DNA from: CAKTOF01 sp964544345
GTDB taxonomy: Bacteria > Bacillota > Clostridia > Oscillospirales > Oscillospiraceae
Reading direction: 5' to 3'
Assembly (NCBI GenBank): GCA_964544345.1
Contig: CAZJBT010000005.1
Location: 1 to 32,384, forward strand
DNA: 32,384 nt
The notes below the pieces were generated by a model, which was given only the letters and a program-made list of their open reading frames with translations, was not told the origin of the DNA and did not search any database. This document shows positions 8,343 to 15,395 of the stretch, in pieces (the first letter of the stretch is position 1; each line of letters opens with the position of its first letter). The position numbers and the translations under genes were made by a program.

Positions 8343-8702
8343 TTACGCCGCCGCCTTGACCCCATCGATCCACGCGCCGTGGCAGAGAAAGACGCAGGCG
8401 CACACGAAGGCGGAAAAGCCCTCGACCAGCATCCAAGTGTCCGTGCCATGCCAGACGATGCCGACGACAAAGACGAGCAGGTAGAGCACGCCTGCGGCGA
8501 TCGTACCGCGCCGTGCGGCGCGGCCGGCGATGCCGACAATGCCCGCGGCGAGCATCGCGATGCAGACCGCAAGGCCGAGCGTAATGCCGGCGCTTTCGCC
8601 CATCATCATGGCGTCCGAGATCTCGCTTGAGAGCGCCAGATAGCCGCAGTAGCAGGCCATGCAGACGCTGACAACGCCCAAGAACAATTTCAAGCCTTTC
8701 AT
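8343..8702 (-). CDS. Small four-helix membrane protein of unknown function
   Basis: A 119-residue hydrophobic protein not recognised as a named family. It begins MKGLKLFLG and shows about four membrane-spanning segments, roughly residues 4-20, 30-52, 63-80 and 85-108, with a basic loop (GRAARRG) between the second and third. The start at 8702 was chosen because GGAGG precedes it by 8 nt. Upstream in-frame ATGs lack such a site. It has its own promoter (8731-8759) and is transcribed toward the GNAT gene. Confidence 0.75.
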   Translation of the reverse strand: MKGLKLFLGVVSVCMACYCGYLALSSEISDAMMMGESAGITLGLAVCIAMLAAGIVGIAGRAARRGTIAAGVLYLLVFVVGIVWHGTDTWMLVEGFSAFVCACVFLCHGAWIDGVKAAA

Positions 8703-8730
8703 GTTGTTTTCCTCCGTCCGTTTTTTCTTA

Positions 8731-8759
8731 AGCATACCAGAACCGCCGCGCATTTGCAA
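8731..8759 (-). promoter_or_regulatory. Promoter of the small membrane-protein gene
   Basis: On the minus strand: TTGCAA (8759-8754), a 17-bp spacer and TATGCT (8736-8731), with TG one base before the -10 hexamer. It lies about 30 nt upstream of the start codon. Confidence 0.7.
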
Positions 8760-8769
8760 GGCGGGAGCG

Positions 8770-8838
8770 AAAAAAGCGGCGCGCGGCCCTGGCGTCGGAA
8801 AGGGACGGCTGCTCTTTCCGACAACGCGCCGCGGACTC
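8770..8838 (-). terminator. Composite terminator on the minus strand
   Basis: On the minus strand an outer GCGGCGCG/CGCGCCGC stem encloses an inner 9-bp stem (GTCGGAAAG with CTTTCCGAC), and the structure is followed by six T residues (8775-8770). It would stop transcripts coming from the oxidoreductase gene before they enter the small membrane-protein gene. Two terminators in tandem (see 8862-8892) suggest strict insulation. Confidence 0.65.
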
Positions 8839-8861
8839 CAGTCCGATCGACAAGCTGAAAA

Positions 8862-8892
8862 GGGCGCGCCGGCAGAAGCCGGCGCGCTCTTT
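8862..8892 (-). terminator. Bidirectional intrinsic terminator after the oxidoreductase
   Basis: A 10-bp perfect stem GCGCGCCGGC (8864-8873) with GCCGGCGCGC (8878-8887) and a 4-nt loop. On the minus strand it is followed by CCTTTTC, on the plus strand by TCTTTTC. It lies about 30 nt beyond the oxidoreductase stop codon. Confidence 0.85.
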
Positions 8893-8921
8893 TCTTATTT
8901 GATCCCCGGGTGGGAGGAATC

Positions 8922-10934
8922 TCAGATTTGCATGGCTACGGCATAGGCGTCGCGGAGGGTGGTCATCAGGTTGCTGCCCGGATCGCCCTTGCAGTCGCCG
9001 ATCATATAGAACTCGGCGGTGCAGTTCGCAAACGCGATGGCCGCGTCGGCGTTGGCGTTCATGCCGCCCGCCGCGATCACATCGTCGCATTCGATCGTGT
9101 GCTCAGAACCGTCGCGCAGACGGTACTTGACATAGCCCGCGCCGATCTCGGTCGTCGTGGCATGCGGAACGACCTTCACACCGTCGCAGTAGGCCTTGCG
9201 GTTGATGTAGATGCGGCCGCGCACCGGGCTGTAGTCGTAGCCGATGATGTTCTTGCGCGAAAGCTCCGTCACGCTGTGCCCCTTTTCCGCGAGGAAGATG
9301 GCCGCCTCGCATGCGGTGGACGAGCCGCCGACCATAACGACGTTCTTGCCGATCTCCGGCTCCTTCGCGTAGACGTTGATGATATCATATTTGGCGGCGT
9401 TCTCCGCGCCCGGCACCTTCGGCAGCTTCGGCTCCGCGCCGGTCGCCGCGATGACGACGTCGAATCCCTCGGCCGCGATCTGCTCCGGCGTGGCCTCGGT
9501 GTTCAGCCGCACCTCGATGCCGCGCTTTTCGACCATGTGGATGAGATAGTCGAGATAGCGCGCGAGACGCCACTTGAATTCCGGCACGCGCGAGGTCTTG
9601 ATCTGGCCGCCAAGCGCGTCCGTCTTTTCAAAGATCACGGGCGTGTGGCCGCGCTCTTTCAGGTACAGCGCGCACTTCATCGCGCCCGGGCCGCCGCCGA
9701 TCAGGGCGACCTTCTTCTCCCGCGTGACCGGCGCGATCATTTTGTCGCGGCGGTAGGAGACGGCAAATTCCGGATTGATCGTACACTGGCTGATCCAATC
9801 CCCAGTCCAGGACGCGCCGCGGCAGTTGTTGCACTCCAGGCACGGGTTCAGCTCGTCGCCCTCGCCCGATTTGAGGATCTCGCCCAGGCGGTCGTTGCAG
9901 ATCATCATGCGCGCCGAGGAGATGATGTCCGCCGCGCCGGTGGCGATGACGTTGTCGAGCCGGTCGAGATCCATATACGGCGTGTTGACTGCGATGTACA
10001 TTTTGACGCCCATCTGCTTATAGAGCTTCGCCTTCTCAATGGAGGGCGCGTACTCGCCGTCGCCGCCGTCCTCCGCGCCCTGGTTGCGCAGGTGGAGAAT
10101 ATCGGCATATGGCTCGATGAGCTTGATCAGCTCGACTGCCTCCTCGTCCGTCAGGCCGGCAAACGAGCCGGGCGAATTCACGACGAGCAGGAAGCTCTCG
10201 CCGAGCGCTTTGCGCATGCGCGAAAAGAGCGTCTTGGCAAACAGGCCGCGATCCTGACCCCACTTGTCGGTGCGGTCGTTGATGCGCGGGTTGTAGAACT
10301 GACCCGCCGCGCGGTTCAAGTCGAGCTGCGCCGCATCAAAGCCGAGGTTCTTGTACAAGACGGCCTTTTCGATCATCTTTTCAATGTAATAATCGACCTT
10401 TTCGTCGTCAAAGACCTGCGGCTTCATGCCGGGATCCTGGCCGACGCCGACCATATCCGTGCCGCCCATGTCGTCCTCCTCCGGGCCGACGATCGAGCCG
10501 AAGTTGACCTTGTACGGCGCGCCCTCGTCCTTCGGGTTGATGTGATCCGGCATCGGCTGATGGTCGGTGACCATAAACGGCAGCTCCATATCGACCGCAA
10601 GCGAGGTGGACAGCTTGCCGCCGTAGTAGTGCACCATATGCGCAAAGTGGCTGAAGTAGTTCTGGCAGCCGGGATCGTTGATGTCGTACATGCAGAAGTG
10701 CTTGGTGTCACAGCCGCCCATCTTCCGCTGGAACGGGTTGGCCAGGTCATGGAACGTCAGCAGCGCCGCGCCGTTCTTCGCGCGGTCGGTATAGAACGTG
10801 GTGACCGGGTCGCCCGGATACAGCTCCGGACCCTGCAGGAAGTGCGGCTGTGCGCACGGGTACATCAGCCGGCTCTTGAGCACGGTGCCGCGCACCTTCA
10901 GCGGCGAGAGCAGATGCTGGTAATGTAATGCCAT
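8922..10934 (-). CDS. OYE-type NADH:flavin oxidoreductase with Fe-S and FAD domains
   Basis: A 670-residue enzyme with the architecture of bacterial 2,4-dienoyl-CoA reductase, trimethylamine dehydrogenase and the bile-acid enzyme BaiCD: an FMN-binding barrel (about 1-350), four cluster cysteines (C365, C368, C371, C384), then an FAD/NAD(P) module starting KVALIGGGPGAM near residue 405. Members reduce activated carbon-carbon double bonds. Two departures stand out. The usual His-x-x-His active-site segment (HGAHG-like) reads LDLNRAAGQFYNPRIN. The cysteine spacing is CX2CX2CX12C where the usual spacing is CX2CX3CX11C. The second dinucleotide fold (VGGSSTACEAA) is also degenerate. It is downstream of a transporter gene, and the pair lies divergent to a LysR regulator. 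Start at 10934 by AAAGGA spacing. Substrate unknown. Confidence 0.9.
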   Translation of the reverse strand: MALHYQHLLSPLKVRGTVLKSRLMYPCAQPHFLQGPELYPGDPVTTFYTDRAKNGAALLTFHDLANPFQRKMGGCDTKHFCMYDINDPGCQNYFSHFAHMVHYYGGKLSTSLAVDMELPFMVTDHQPMPDHINPKDEGAPYKVNFGSIVGPEEDDMGGTDMVGVGQDPGMKPQVFDDEKVDYYIEKMIEKAVLYKNLGFDAAQLDLNRAAGQFYNPRINDRTDKWGQDRGLFAKTLFSRMRKALGESFLLVVNSPGSFAGLTDEEAVELIKLIEPYADILHLRNQGAEDGGDGEYAPSIEKAKLYKQMGVKMYIAVNTPYMDLDRLDNVIATGAADIISSARMMICNDRLGEILKSGEGDELNPCLECNNCRGASWTGDWISQCTINPEFAVSYRRDKMIAPVTREKKVALIGGGPGAMKCALYLKERGHTPVIFEKTDALGGQIKTSRVPEFKWRLARYLDYLIHMVEKRGIEVRLNTEATPEQIAAEGFDVVIAATGAEPKLPKVPGAENAAKYDIINVYAKEPEIGKNVVMVGGSSTACEAAIFLAEKGHSVTELSRKNIIGYDYSPVRGRIYINRKAYCDGVKVVPHATTTEIGAGYVKYRLRDGSEHTIECDDVIAAGGMNANADAAIAFANCTAEFYMIGDCKGDPGSNLMTTLRDAYAVAMQI

Positions 10935-10957
10935 ATTGATCCATCCTTTCTGAAACT

Positions 10958-10976
10958 GCGTATACAAATGATACGC
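10958..10976. promoter_or_regulatory. Inverted repeat GCGTAT-N7-ATACGC ahead of the oxidoreductase
   Basis: A perfect 6-bp inverted repeat spaced by 7 nt, 24 bp upstream of the oxidoreductase start. Its half-site GCGTAT also occurs in the LysR-type operator at 12710-12736, there in the opposite relative orientation. It may be a second regulator site or a start-proximal RNA hairpin. Confidence 0.45.
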
Positions 10977-11000
10977 CCCCGAACATCCTGGTATGCGGGG

Positions 11001-11040
11001 AAAAGGATGCAGTCACATCCGGGCAGACATGACTGCATCC
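11001..11040 (-). terminator. Terminator between transporter and oxidoreductase genes
   Basis: On the minus strand GGATGCAGTCA (11040-11030) pairs perfectly with TGACTGCATCC (11015-11005) and is followed by TTTTCC. It lies just after the transporter stop codon. It would make the reductase transcript less abundant than the transporter transcript or require its own promoter. Confidence 0.75.
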
Positions 11041-11052
11041 GTTGATCCAAGA

Positions 11053-12495
11053 TTATTTGCTCTCCTCGATCGTGACCGCCGCCTTGCGCTCTTCGATCTC
11101 ATCATGATACTTCTGCGCGGTCTTGGCATCCAGGCGCATGAAGCAGTAGATGACGAACGTCAGCGTGCTGGCGATGGCCGGGACGCCGAGGAACAGGAAG
11201 CCGACTGCGTTGATCGCCTGCTGCGGCATCTCGCCGGCGCCGGCGTAGCCGAGCTTCGCAAGCACAAAGCCGAGCGTCGCGGTGGCGACGGCCGAGCCGA
11301 TCTTGCCCATGACCGCCTGACCGGAGTTGCACAGGCCGTCTTGACGGACGCCGTTCTTCCACTCGCCGTAATCGATGATGCGGTTCATGATGACCGCGTC
11401 GAACGGGCCGACCAGGCCGTCGCAGCAGCACTTGATGCCGAGGCAGACCAGAACGCCGATCAGATAATCGCCGAGGATGAACGCCATCCAGGCCGCGACC
11501 GCCTGGCACGCGTAGAAGATGACCGCCATCCGGCGCGGCTCGACGAAGCGGAGCAGGACGACGGACAGGCAGGCGCCTACCATCATCGGGACGCTCAGCG
11601 CTGTGCCGAACAGACCCATCTTGCCCATGTCGCCGATGACATACTGCAGATAGTACGCCATGACGCCGAAGTTGAAGCCCATCGAGACGCCGCCCGCGAG
11701 CTTGCTGAGCATAAGGACGACCCAATATTTGTTGCGGAGCAGATAGCCGTACTGCTCGAGGATGTTTTCGCGCTTCTGACGGTTGTGCTGTTTCTTAAAG
11801 ACCTCGTCGCCCGCGAGATAGTCGTCCTTCGTCTTGGTCTCGGTGATGAGCGCAAAGGCCAGCAGAAGCAGCGCAGCCGTGACAATCGCAAAGATCCAGG
11901 ACAGGGTGCGGTAGCCGCCGACGCCGCCGCCGAACTTCTCGACGAACGGGTTGACGATCCAAAGCGTGACCGTGCTGGCGAAGGTGGTCGCGATCGTGCC
12001 GGCCCAGGCGATGGTGCCGCGCACGTTGTCGTTATCGGTACACAGCGAGCGCATCGAGGCAGCCGGGATGCGGATGGCCGTGCAGAACGTGCAGAACAGG
12101 TTGTAAATAATAAATGCGTAAACGCCCTTGGCCGCTTGGCTGGCGCTCTCGGGAACCATCCACATCAGACCGATGCAGAGCGCAAGCGGAACCGCCATCC
12201 ACAGGAACCAGTGCTTGATCTTGCCCCACTTGGTTCGGATACGGTCGGTGATCATGCCCATCAGGAAATCAGTTACGCCGTCAATAATGATACCAACCGA
12301 CATAACCGACGCGATAATCGCGGAACCCACGCCGAGATACTCAGTGTACACGAACATCAGATAGTTCGCGAACAAAACGTAGCCGAGACCCTGATAGCCG
12401 AAGCAGGCGCATACGTTCGCAATGTAGTTTTTGATCGATCTGCCGCTGAACTGTTTGTTTAAGTCAGCGCGGATCGCGGGATCCAAACGTGCCAT
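11053..12495 (-). CDS. MFS transporter of the glycoside-pentoside-hexuronide (GPH, MelB-like) family
   Basis: A 480-residue cation-coupled secondary importer with about 12 membrane spans. The GPH hallmark in the first half is visible as DGVTDFLMGMITDRIRTKWG (about residues 72-91), matching the DxxxDxxxGxxxDRxxxRxG pattern. Although the family is named for sugars, many gut-bacterial members sit beside oxidoreductases and carry other organic molecules. Here the partner is the OYE-type reductase, so it probably imports that enzyme's substrate (inference). A GAGAGGGGAG ribosome site precedes the ATG. The roughly 165-nt leader contains three hairpins. Transcription should start near 12659. Confidence 0.92.
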   Translation of the reverse strand: MARLDPAIRADLNKQFSGRSIKNYIANVCACFGYQGLGYVLFANYLMFVYTEYLGVGSAIIASVMSVGIIIDGVTDFLMGMITDRIRTKWGKIKHWFLWMAVPLALCIGLMWMVPESASQAAKGVYAFIIYNLFCTFCTAIRIPAASMRSLCTDNDNVRGTIAWAGTIATTFASTVTLWIVNPFVEKFGGGVGGYRTLSWIFAIVTAALLLLAFALITETKTKDDYLAGDEVFKKQHNRQKRENILEQYGYLLRNKYWVVLMLSKLAGGVSMGFNFGVMAYYLQYVIGDMGKMGLFGTALSVPMMVGACLSVVLLRFVEPRRMAVIFYACQAVAAWMAFILGDYLIGVLVCLGIKCCCDGLVGPFDAVIMNRIIDYGEWKNGVRQDGLCNSGQAVMGKIGSAVATATLGFVLAKLGYAGAGEMPQQAINAVGFLFLGVPAIASTLTFVIYCFMRLDAKTAQKYHDEIEERKAAVTIEESK

Positions 12496-12626
12496 AAGTG
12501 ATCTCCCCTCTCATGCTTTCCGTGAGCATCTTATGTCGGCCGGCCTGCATCCTCCCTTCAACCGGGCTCCGCCGCGCTCACCTACGGCGGAACTTTGGCA
12601 GAATCGCTGTGTTTTCGCCATCTGAC

Positions 12627-12645
12627 ATTGTGCAAAAAGCACAAT
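12627..12645. promoter_or_regulatory. Inverted repeat ATTGTGC-N5-GCACAAT in the transporter leader
   Basis: A perfect 7-bp inverted repeat with an AAAAA spacer, about 15-30 nt downstream of the predicted transporter transcription start. It may be a repressor site or an mRNA 5' hairpin. Confidence 0.5.
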
Positions 12646-12665
12646 TGCATGTTGCGGTTGGTTTT

Positions 12666-12694
12666 ATTATAGGGCACATTGCGCAGACGTACCA
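12666..12694 (-). promoter_or_regulatory. Activator-dependent promoter of the transporter-reductase genes
   Basis: On the minus strand a perfect -10 box TATAAT (12671-12666) is preceded, after 17 bp, by a poor -35 box TGGTAC (12694-12689). A strong -10 with a weak -35 is typical of promoters needing an activator. The LysR-type site at 12710-12736 is centred about 64 bp upstream of the expected start. Confidence 0.7.
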
Positions 12695-12709
12695 GAACCG
12701 TTTTTGCAT

Positions 12710-12736
12710 CATTCCATACGTTTTGCGTATGGAATG
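12710..12736. promoter_or_regulatory. LysR-type operator, ATAC-N7-GTAT within an 11-bp inverted repeat
   Basis: CATTCCATACG (12710-12720) and CGTATGGAATG (12726-12736) form a perfect inverted repeat around TTTTG. Inside it, ATAC (12716-12719), 7 nt, GTAT (12727-12730) exactly matches the recognition motif known for several LysR-type activators and contains T-N11-A (T12717, A12729). Its centre (12723) is about -64 from the predicted transporter start, the classic position for such a site. Confidence 0.8.
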
Positions 12737-12762
12737 ACCCGGGTCGAGCCTTGACCCGGGTC
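12736..12762. repeat. Two copies of the palindrome GACCCGGGTC
   Basis: GACCCGGGTC occurs at 12736-12745 and again at 12753-12762, 17 bp apart. The second copy covers most of the lysR -35 box. Because each copy is self-complementary, the two can also pair as a 10-bp hairpin with TTGATTTT after it. It is therefore either a repressor/autoregulation site or a terminator-like stem. Confidence 0.65.
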
Positions 12763-12779
12763 TTGATTTTCGTTAAAAT
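12751..12779 (+). promoter_or_regulatory. Promoter of the lysR-type gene
   Basis: TTGACC (12751-12756), a 17-bp spacer and TAAAAT (12774-12779), predicting a start near 12786 and a leader of about 105 nt. The -35 box overlaps the second GACCCGGGTC palindrome. Confidence 0.7.
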
Positions 12780-12891
12780 AGGGAATACGGGCGGCGGCTT
12801 GTCCGGATTTTTTCAGAAAAATGCCGCAAAGAAATCCGTCCCCGTACAGATTTTGCATGTCGAAACCACATGGAGAGGAGCGGTCTCCCCT

Positions 12892-13812
12892 ATGACCACG
12901 CAGCAGATGCAGTATTTCCTCGAGGTCGCGCGGCTGAAGAGCTTCACCGCGGCGGCGGAGGTGTTTTTTACGACGCAGCCGTCCATTTCGCGCCAGATCG
13001 CATCCATGGAGAGCGAGCTGGGCGTAAAGCTCTTTCTGCGCCGTAACAATATCATCGAGCTGACCCCGGCGGGCCGCGCGCTCTACCATGGGTTAGACCG
13101 CGTCTACTCCGGCTTCACGCACCTGATCGGCGATGTGAAGCAGATCGCACTCGGCGCGCATCAGCATCTGCGCGTCGGCATCCTGCCCGACCAGCGACTC
13201 GACCCGACGGTCATGGCGGCGCTCGACGCGCTCTTTGCGCTTCAGCCGAGGCTCGATCTCGATTTCGCGCGCGACCGCAACCTCTACCTGATGGACGGGC
13301 TGCAGGAGGGGATGCTCGACGTTGCGATCACCTTCTCCTACCCCGCCGAGCGCGGCCTGCACGCCACGCTCCTGCGGCATGACCCGATGTATCTCGCAGT
13401 ACACCGGCGCCATGTGCCGGAGGATCTCACGACGCTTCGGCTGCGCGACTACAGCGCGCACTTCGGCGCGCTGCCGCTGATCTGCAATCATCCGAATGTC
13501 TCCAACCAGCAGGAGATCAACCAAGCACTCGACCAGAAAAGGCTCTCGTTCCTGCTCGAGTTCGGCCTGCCTGAGCCGCAGATCGCCTCGTGCGCCGAGG
13601 CGCTGGTGCTGATGGTCTGCGCCGGGCGCGGCGCGGCGGTCGTCAACGGGCAGAACGTGCTCTCGATCGAGCCGGACGTCGTGATGCTCCCGCTGACCGA
13701 TCTGACCGGCGTGCAGGGGATGCCCATTGTCGCGCTGACCAACCCTGAGCATCCGAATCCGCTTGTTGAGGAGTTTCTCAAGCTCCTGCCGCAGGCGAAG
13801 CGCGCATTATAG
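12892..13812 (+). CDS. LysR-family transcriptional regulator
   Basis: A 306-residue DNA-binding regulator, divergent from the transporter-reductase pair it most likely controls. The N-terminal winged helix-turn-helix is clear: QQMQYFLEVARLKSFTAAAE then TTQPSISRQIASMESELGVKLF (about residues 4-50). The effector-binding domain occupies about 90-300; the ligand is unknown but is plausibly the reductase substrate or product. The ATG at 12892 was chosen because GGAGAGGAG lies about 11 nt upstream and the HTH then begins at the usual distance. The longer open frame from 12679 runs through the operators and promoter. GGAGA at the ribosome site can pair with TCTCC next to the start. The last 6 nt overlap the convergent ferritin-like gene. 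Confidence 0.94.
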   Translation: MTTQQMQYFLEVARLKSFTAAAEVFFTTQPSISRQIASMESELGVKLFLRRNNIIELTPAGRALYHGLDRVYSGFTHLIGDVKQIALGAHQHLRVGILPDQRLDPTVMAALDALFALQPRLDLDFARDRNLYLMDGLQEGMLDVAITFSYPAERGLHATLLRHDPMYLAVHRRHVPEDLTTLRLRDYSAHFGALPLICNHPNVSNQQEINQALDQKRLSFLLEFGLPEPQIASCAEALVLMVCAGRGAAVVNGQNVLSIEPDVVMLPLTDLTGVQGMPIVALTNPEHPNPLVEEFLKLLPQAKRAL

Positions 13813-14295
13813 ACAATTTTCCAGCAGGTTGAGGATGACGTCGCTGTGGCGCTGCTCGTCGGTGCTCAGGCGCTCAAAGAGCGTGCGGTGCGCCGGATAG
13901 GTATTGGCCGCGCGGGCATATAGCTCCGCGCCCGCCGTCTCCATGCGGTAGCGCTCGCGGAGCTGGTCGGCCAGCGAGCCGGTGAGCTGCACGGGCACGA
14001 TCTCCGGCGACGGCTTTTTCCCGGTGTGCAAAAAATAGACGGCAGTCAGCTTCTTTGCGTGGCCGCCCTCGTCACGCGCGAGCGCGCGCAGCGCGCTTGC
14101 GCCTTCGCCGCGCATGCGCCGGGCAAGCTGCGCGTAAGCAGCGCGGTCGGACAGCTCGTCGCGAATCATGTCGGCCAGCTCTGACTCGATCGGCGCGGTC
14201 TCCGGCGTGCTCTGCCTTGCTGCGGCGGGCTTTGCGCCGGTCGCGGTCACACGGCTCCAGACCTCGGCGGCCTGCTTTTCGTCAAACGGATTCAT
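13807..14295 (-). CDS. Ferritin-like (rubrerythrin-type) di-iron protein
   Basis: A 162-residue protein with two helical pairs carrying the di-iron ligands expected of the rubrerythrin/ferritin-like fold: E47, then E76 and H79 (DEGGH), then E119, then E147 and H150 (DEQRH). It lacks a rubredoxin-like cysteine domain. The first 40 residues are low-complexity and probably a linker. Rubrerythrin-like proteins in anaerobes handle peroxide or oxygen stress, so that is the likely role, unproven. The start at 14295 follows GGGAGGGAT on the minus strand. The stop codon lies inside the lysR stop region (6-nt overlap). A CCAGTG-N10-CACTGG repeat (14314-14335) lies in its probable promoter. Confidence 0.8.
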   Translation of the reverse strand: MNPFDEKQAAEVWSRVTATGAKPAAARQSTPETAPIESELADMIRDELSDRAAYAQLARRMRGEGASALRALARDEGGHAKKLTAVYFLHTGKKPSPEIVPVQLTGSLADQLRERYRMETAGAELYARAANTYPAHRTLFERLSTDEQRHSDVILNLLENCL

Positions 14296-14313
14296 GCGGA
14301 TCCCTCCCTGCAA

Positions 14314-14335
14314 CCAGTGTATGCGCGCCCACTGG
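14314..14335. promoter_or_regulatory. Inverted repeat CCAGTG-N10-CACTGG upstream of the ferritin-like gene
   Basis: A perfect 6-bp inverted repeat, 20 bp from the start codon. A weak minus-strand promoter (GTCACA, 17 bp, TACACT) overlaps it, so it could be a repressor site, for example for an oxidative-stress regulator (inference). Confidence 0.4.
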
Positions 14336-14366
14336 AAATGTGACCCGTCCGCCTTTGTCGGAGAAG

Positions 14367-14398
14367 CCGGAAAATCCTCGATTTTTCCCGGTTTTTTT
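14367..14398 (+). terminator. Plus-strand terminator beyond the ferritin-like gene
   Basis: CCGGAAAA (14367-14374) pairs with TTTTCCCGG, with one bulge, followed by seven T residues. The only plus-strand gene upstream is lysR, 555 nt away, so this probably ends a long lysR transcript. Confidence 0.7.
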
Positions 14399-14412
14399 AT
14401 GAAATCATGGCC

Positions 14413-14441
14413 TAGTCAAACCGGATGCGATGGTCTACAAT
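14413..14441 (+). promoter_or_regulatory. Promoter of the PanE-like gene
   Basis: TAGTCA (14413-14418), a 17-bp spacer and TACAAT (14436-14441), predicting a start near 14448, 28 nt before the ATG. Confidence 0.6.
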
Positions 14442-14475
14442 GCAGGCAGCAACCCTGCAAAAAGGAGCATCCCAC

Positions 14476-15381
14476 ATGGAAATCCAGAACACTGTGATCG
14501 TCGGCATGGGCGCGCTCGGCGTGATGTACGGCGCGCAGATCGCCCGTGCGGGCGGCGCTGTCTCGTTTGCGCTCGATCCCGACCGCTTCGAGCGTTACCA
14601 AAGCCTTCGCTTTACCTGCAACGGCGCGCCATGCCGCTTCGACCTCGTGCGCGCCGACCGGGGCGAGCCGGCCGACCTCGTGATCGTCGCCGTCAAATAT
14701 CACTCGCTGCCCTCCGCGCTCGACACGATGGAACGGTTTGTCGGGTCGGACACGATCCTCATGTCCGTGATGAACGGCATCACGTCTGAGCAGATCATCG
14801 GCGCGCGCTACGGCGGCGACCGGATCGTCTACACTGTCGCACAGGGCATGGACGCGATGAAATTCGGCGCTGACCTGACCTACACAAAGATGGGCGAGCT
14901 GCACATCGGCGCGGTCAAGCCCGCGCAGGAGCCGTGCGTCGCAGCCGTCAGCCGCTTTTTTGACCGGGTGCAGATGCCTTATGTCGTCGAGGACGACATT
15001 CTGCGCCGCATGTGGTGCAAGTTCATGCTGAACGTCGGCATCAACCAAGTCTGCATGGCCTATGAGACGACCTATGCCGGCGCGCTCGCCGAGGGCGAGG
15101 CGCACGACGTCATGCTCGCCGCCATGCGCGAGGTCATCGCCGTGGGAACGGCCGAGGGCGTACAGCTCAGCGAGGATGACCTGAGCTTTTATCTCGACAT
15201 CCTGCGCACCCTGCGACCCGACGGCGTGCCGTCGATGCGGCAGGACGGCATCGCCCGCCGAAGAACAGAGGTCGACATGTTCGCAGGAACCGTGCTCGAG
15301 CTGGCGGGCAAGCACGGCATCCCCGCGCCCGCCAACCAGTATCTGTACAATCGGGTAAAGGAGCTGGAGCAGACATTTTAG
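14476..15381 (+). CDS. panE: 2-dehydropantoate 2-reductase family protein (PanE/ApbA-like)
   Basis: NADPH-dependent reductase of 301 residues. In the classical role it makes pantoate for coenzyme A. The N-terminal Rossmann motif is VIVGMGALGVMYG (about residues 8-20). The catalytic lysine is K182 in RMWCKFMLNVGIN. The C-terminal conserved block PSMRQD...RRTEVDMFAGTV is intact. Family members also act on other 2-keto acids, and no panB, panC or panD is nearby, so the pantothenate role is likely but not certain. AAAAAGGAG supports the ATG at 14476. A MATE exporter follows after 14 nt and is probably cotranscribed. Confidence 0.85.
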   Translation: MEIQNTVIVGMGALGVMYGAQIARAGGAVSFALDPDRFERYQSLRFTCNGAPCRFDLVRADRGEPADLVIVAVKYHSLPSALDTMERFVGSDTILMSVMNGITSEQIIGARYGGDRIVYTVAQGMDAMKFGADLTYTKMGELHIGAVKPAQEPCVAAVSRFFDRVQMPYVVEDDILRRMWCKFMLNVGINQVCMAYETTYAGALAEGEAHDVMLAAMREVIAVGTAEGVQLSEDDLSFYLDILRTLRPDGVPSMRQDGIARRRTEVDMFAGTVLELAGKHGIPAPANQYLYNRVKELEQTF

Positions 15382-15395
15382 CATCTACAGAGTCC

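Noticed and set aside
8910..10928. 672-codon open frame on the plus strand opposite the flavin oxidoreductase
   Set aside because: Antisense shadow: Arg, His, Val and Asp repeats typical of reverse-strand translation in high-GC genes, no motifs.
12601..12670. Plus-strand promoter TTGCAT / TATTAT
   Set aside because: The spacer is only 14 bp; the minus-strand TATAAT and the plus-strand pair at 12751-12779 are better supported.
12679..12891. 71-codon N-terminal extension of the LysR protein
   Set aside because: It would encode the operators and promoter, and the helix-turn-helix would be displaced from the N-terminus.
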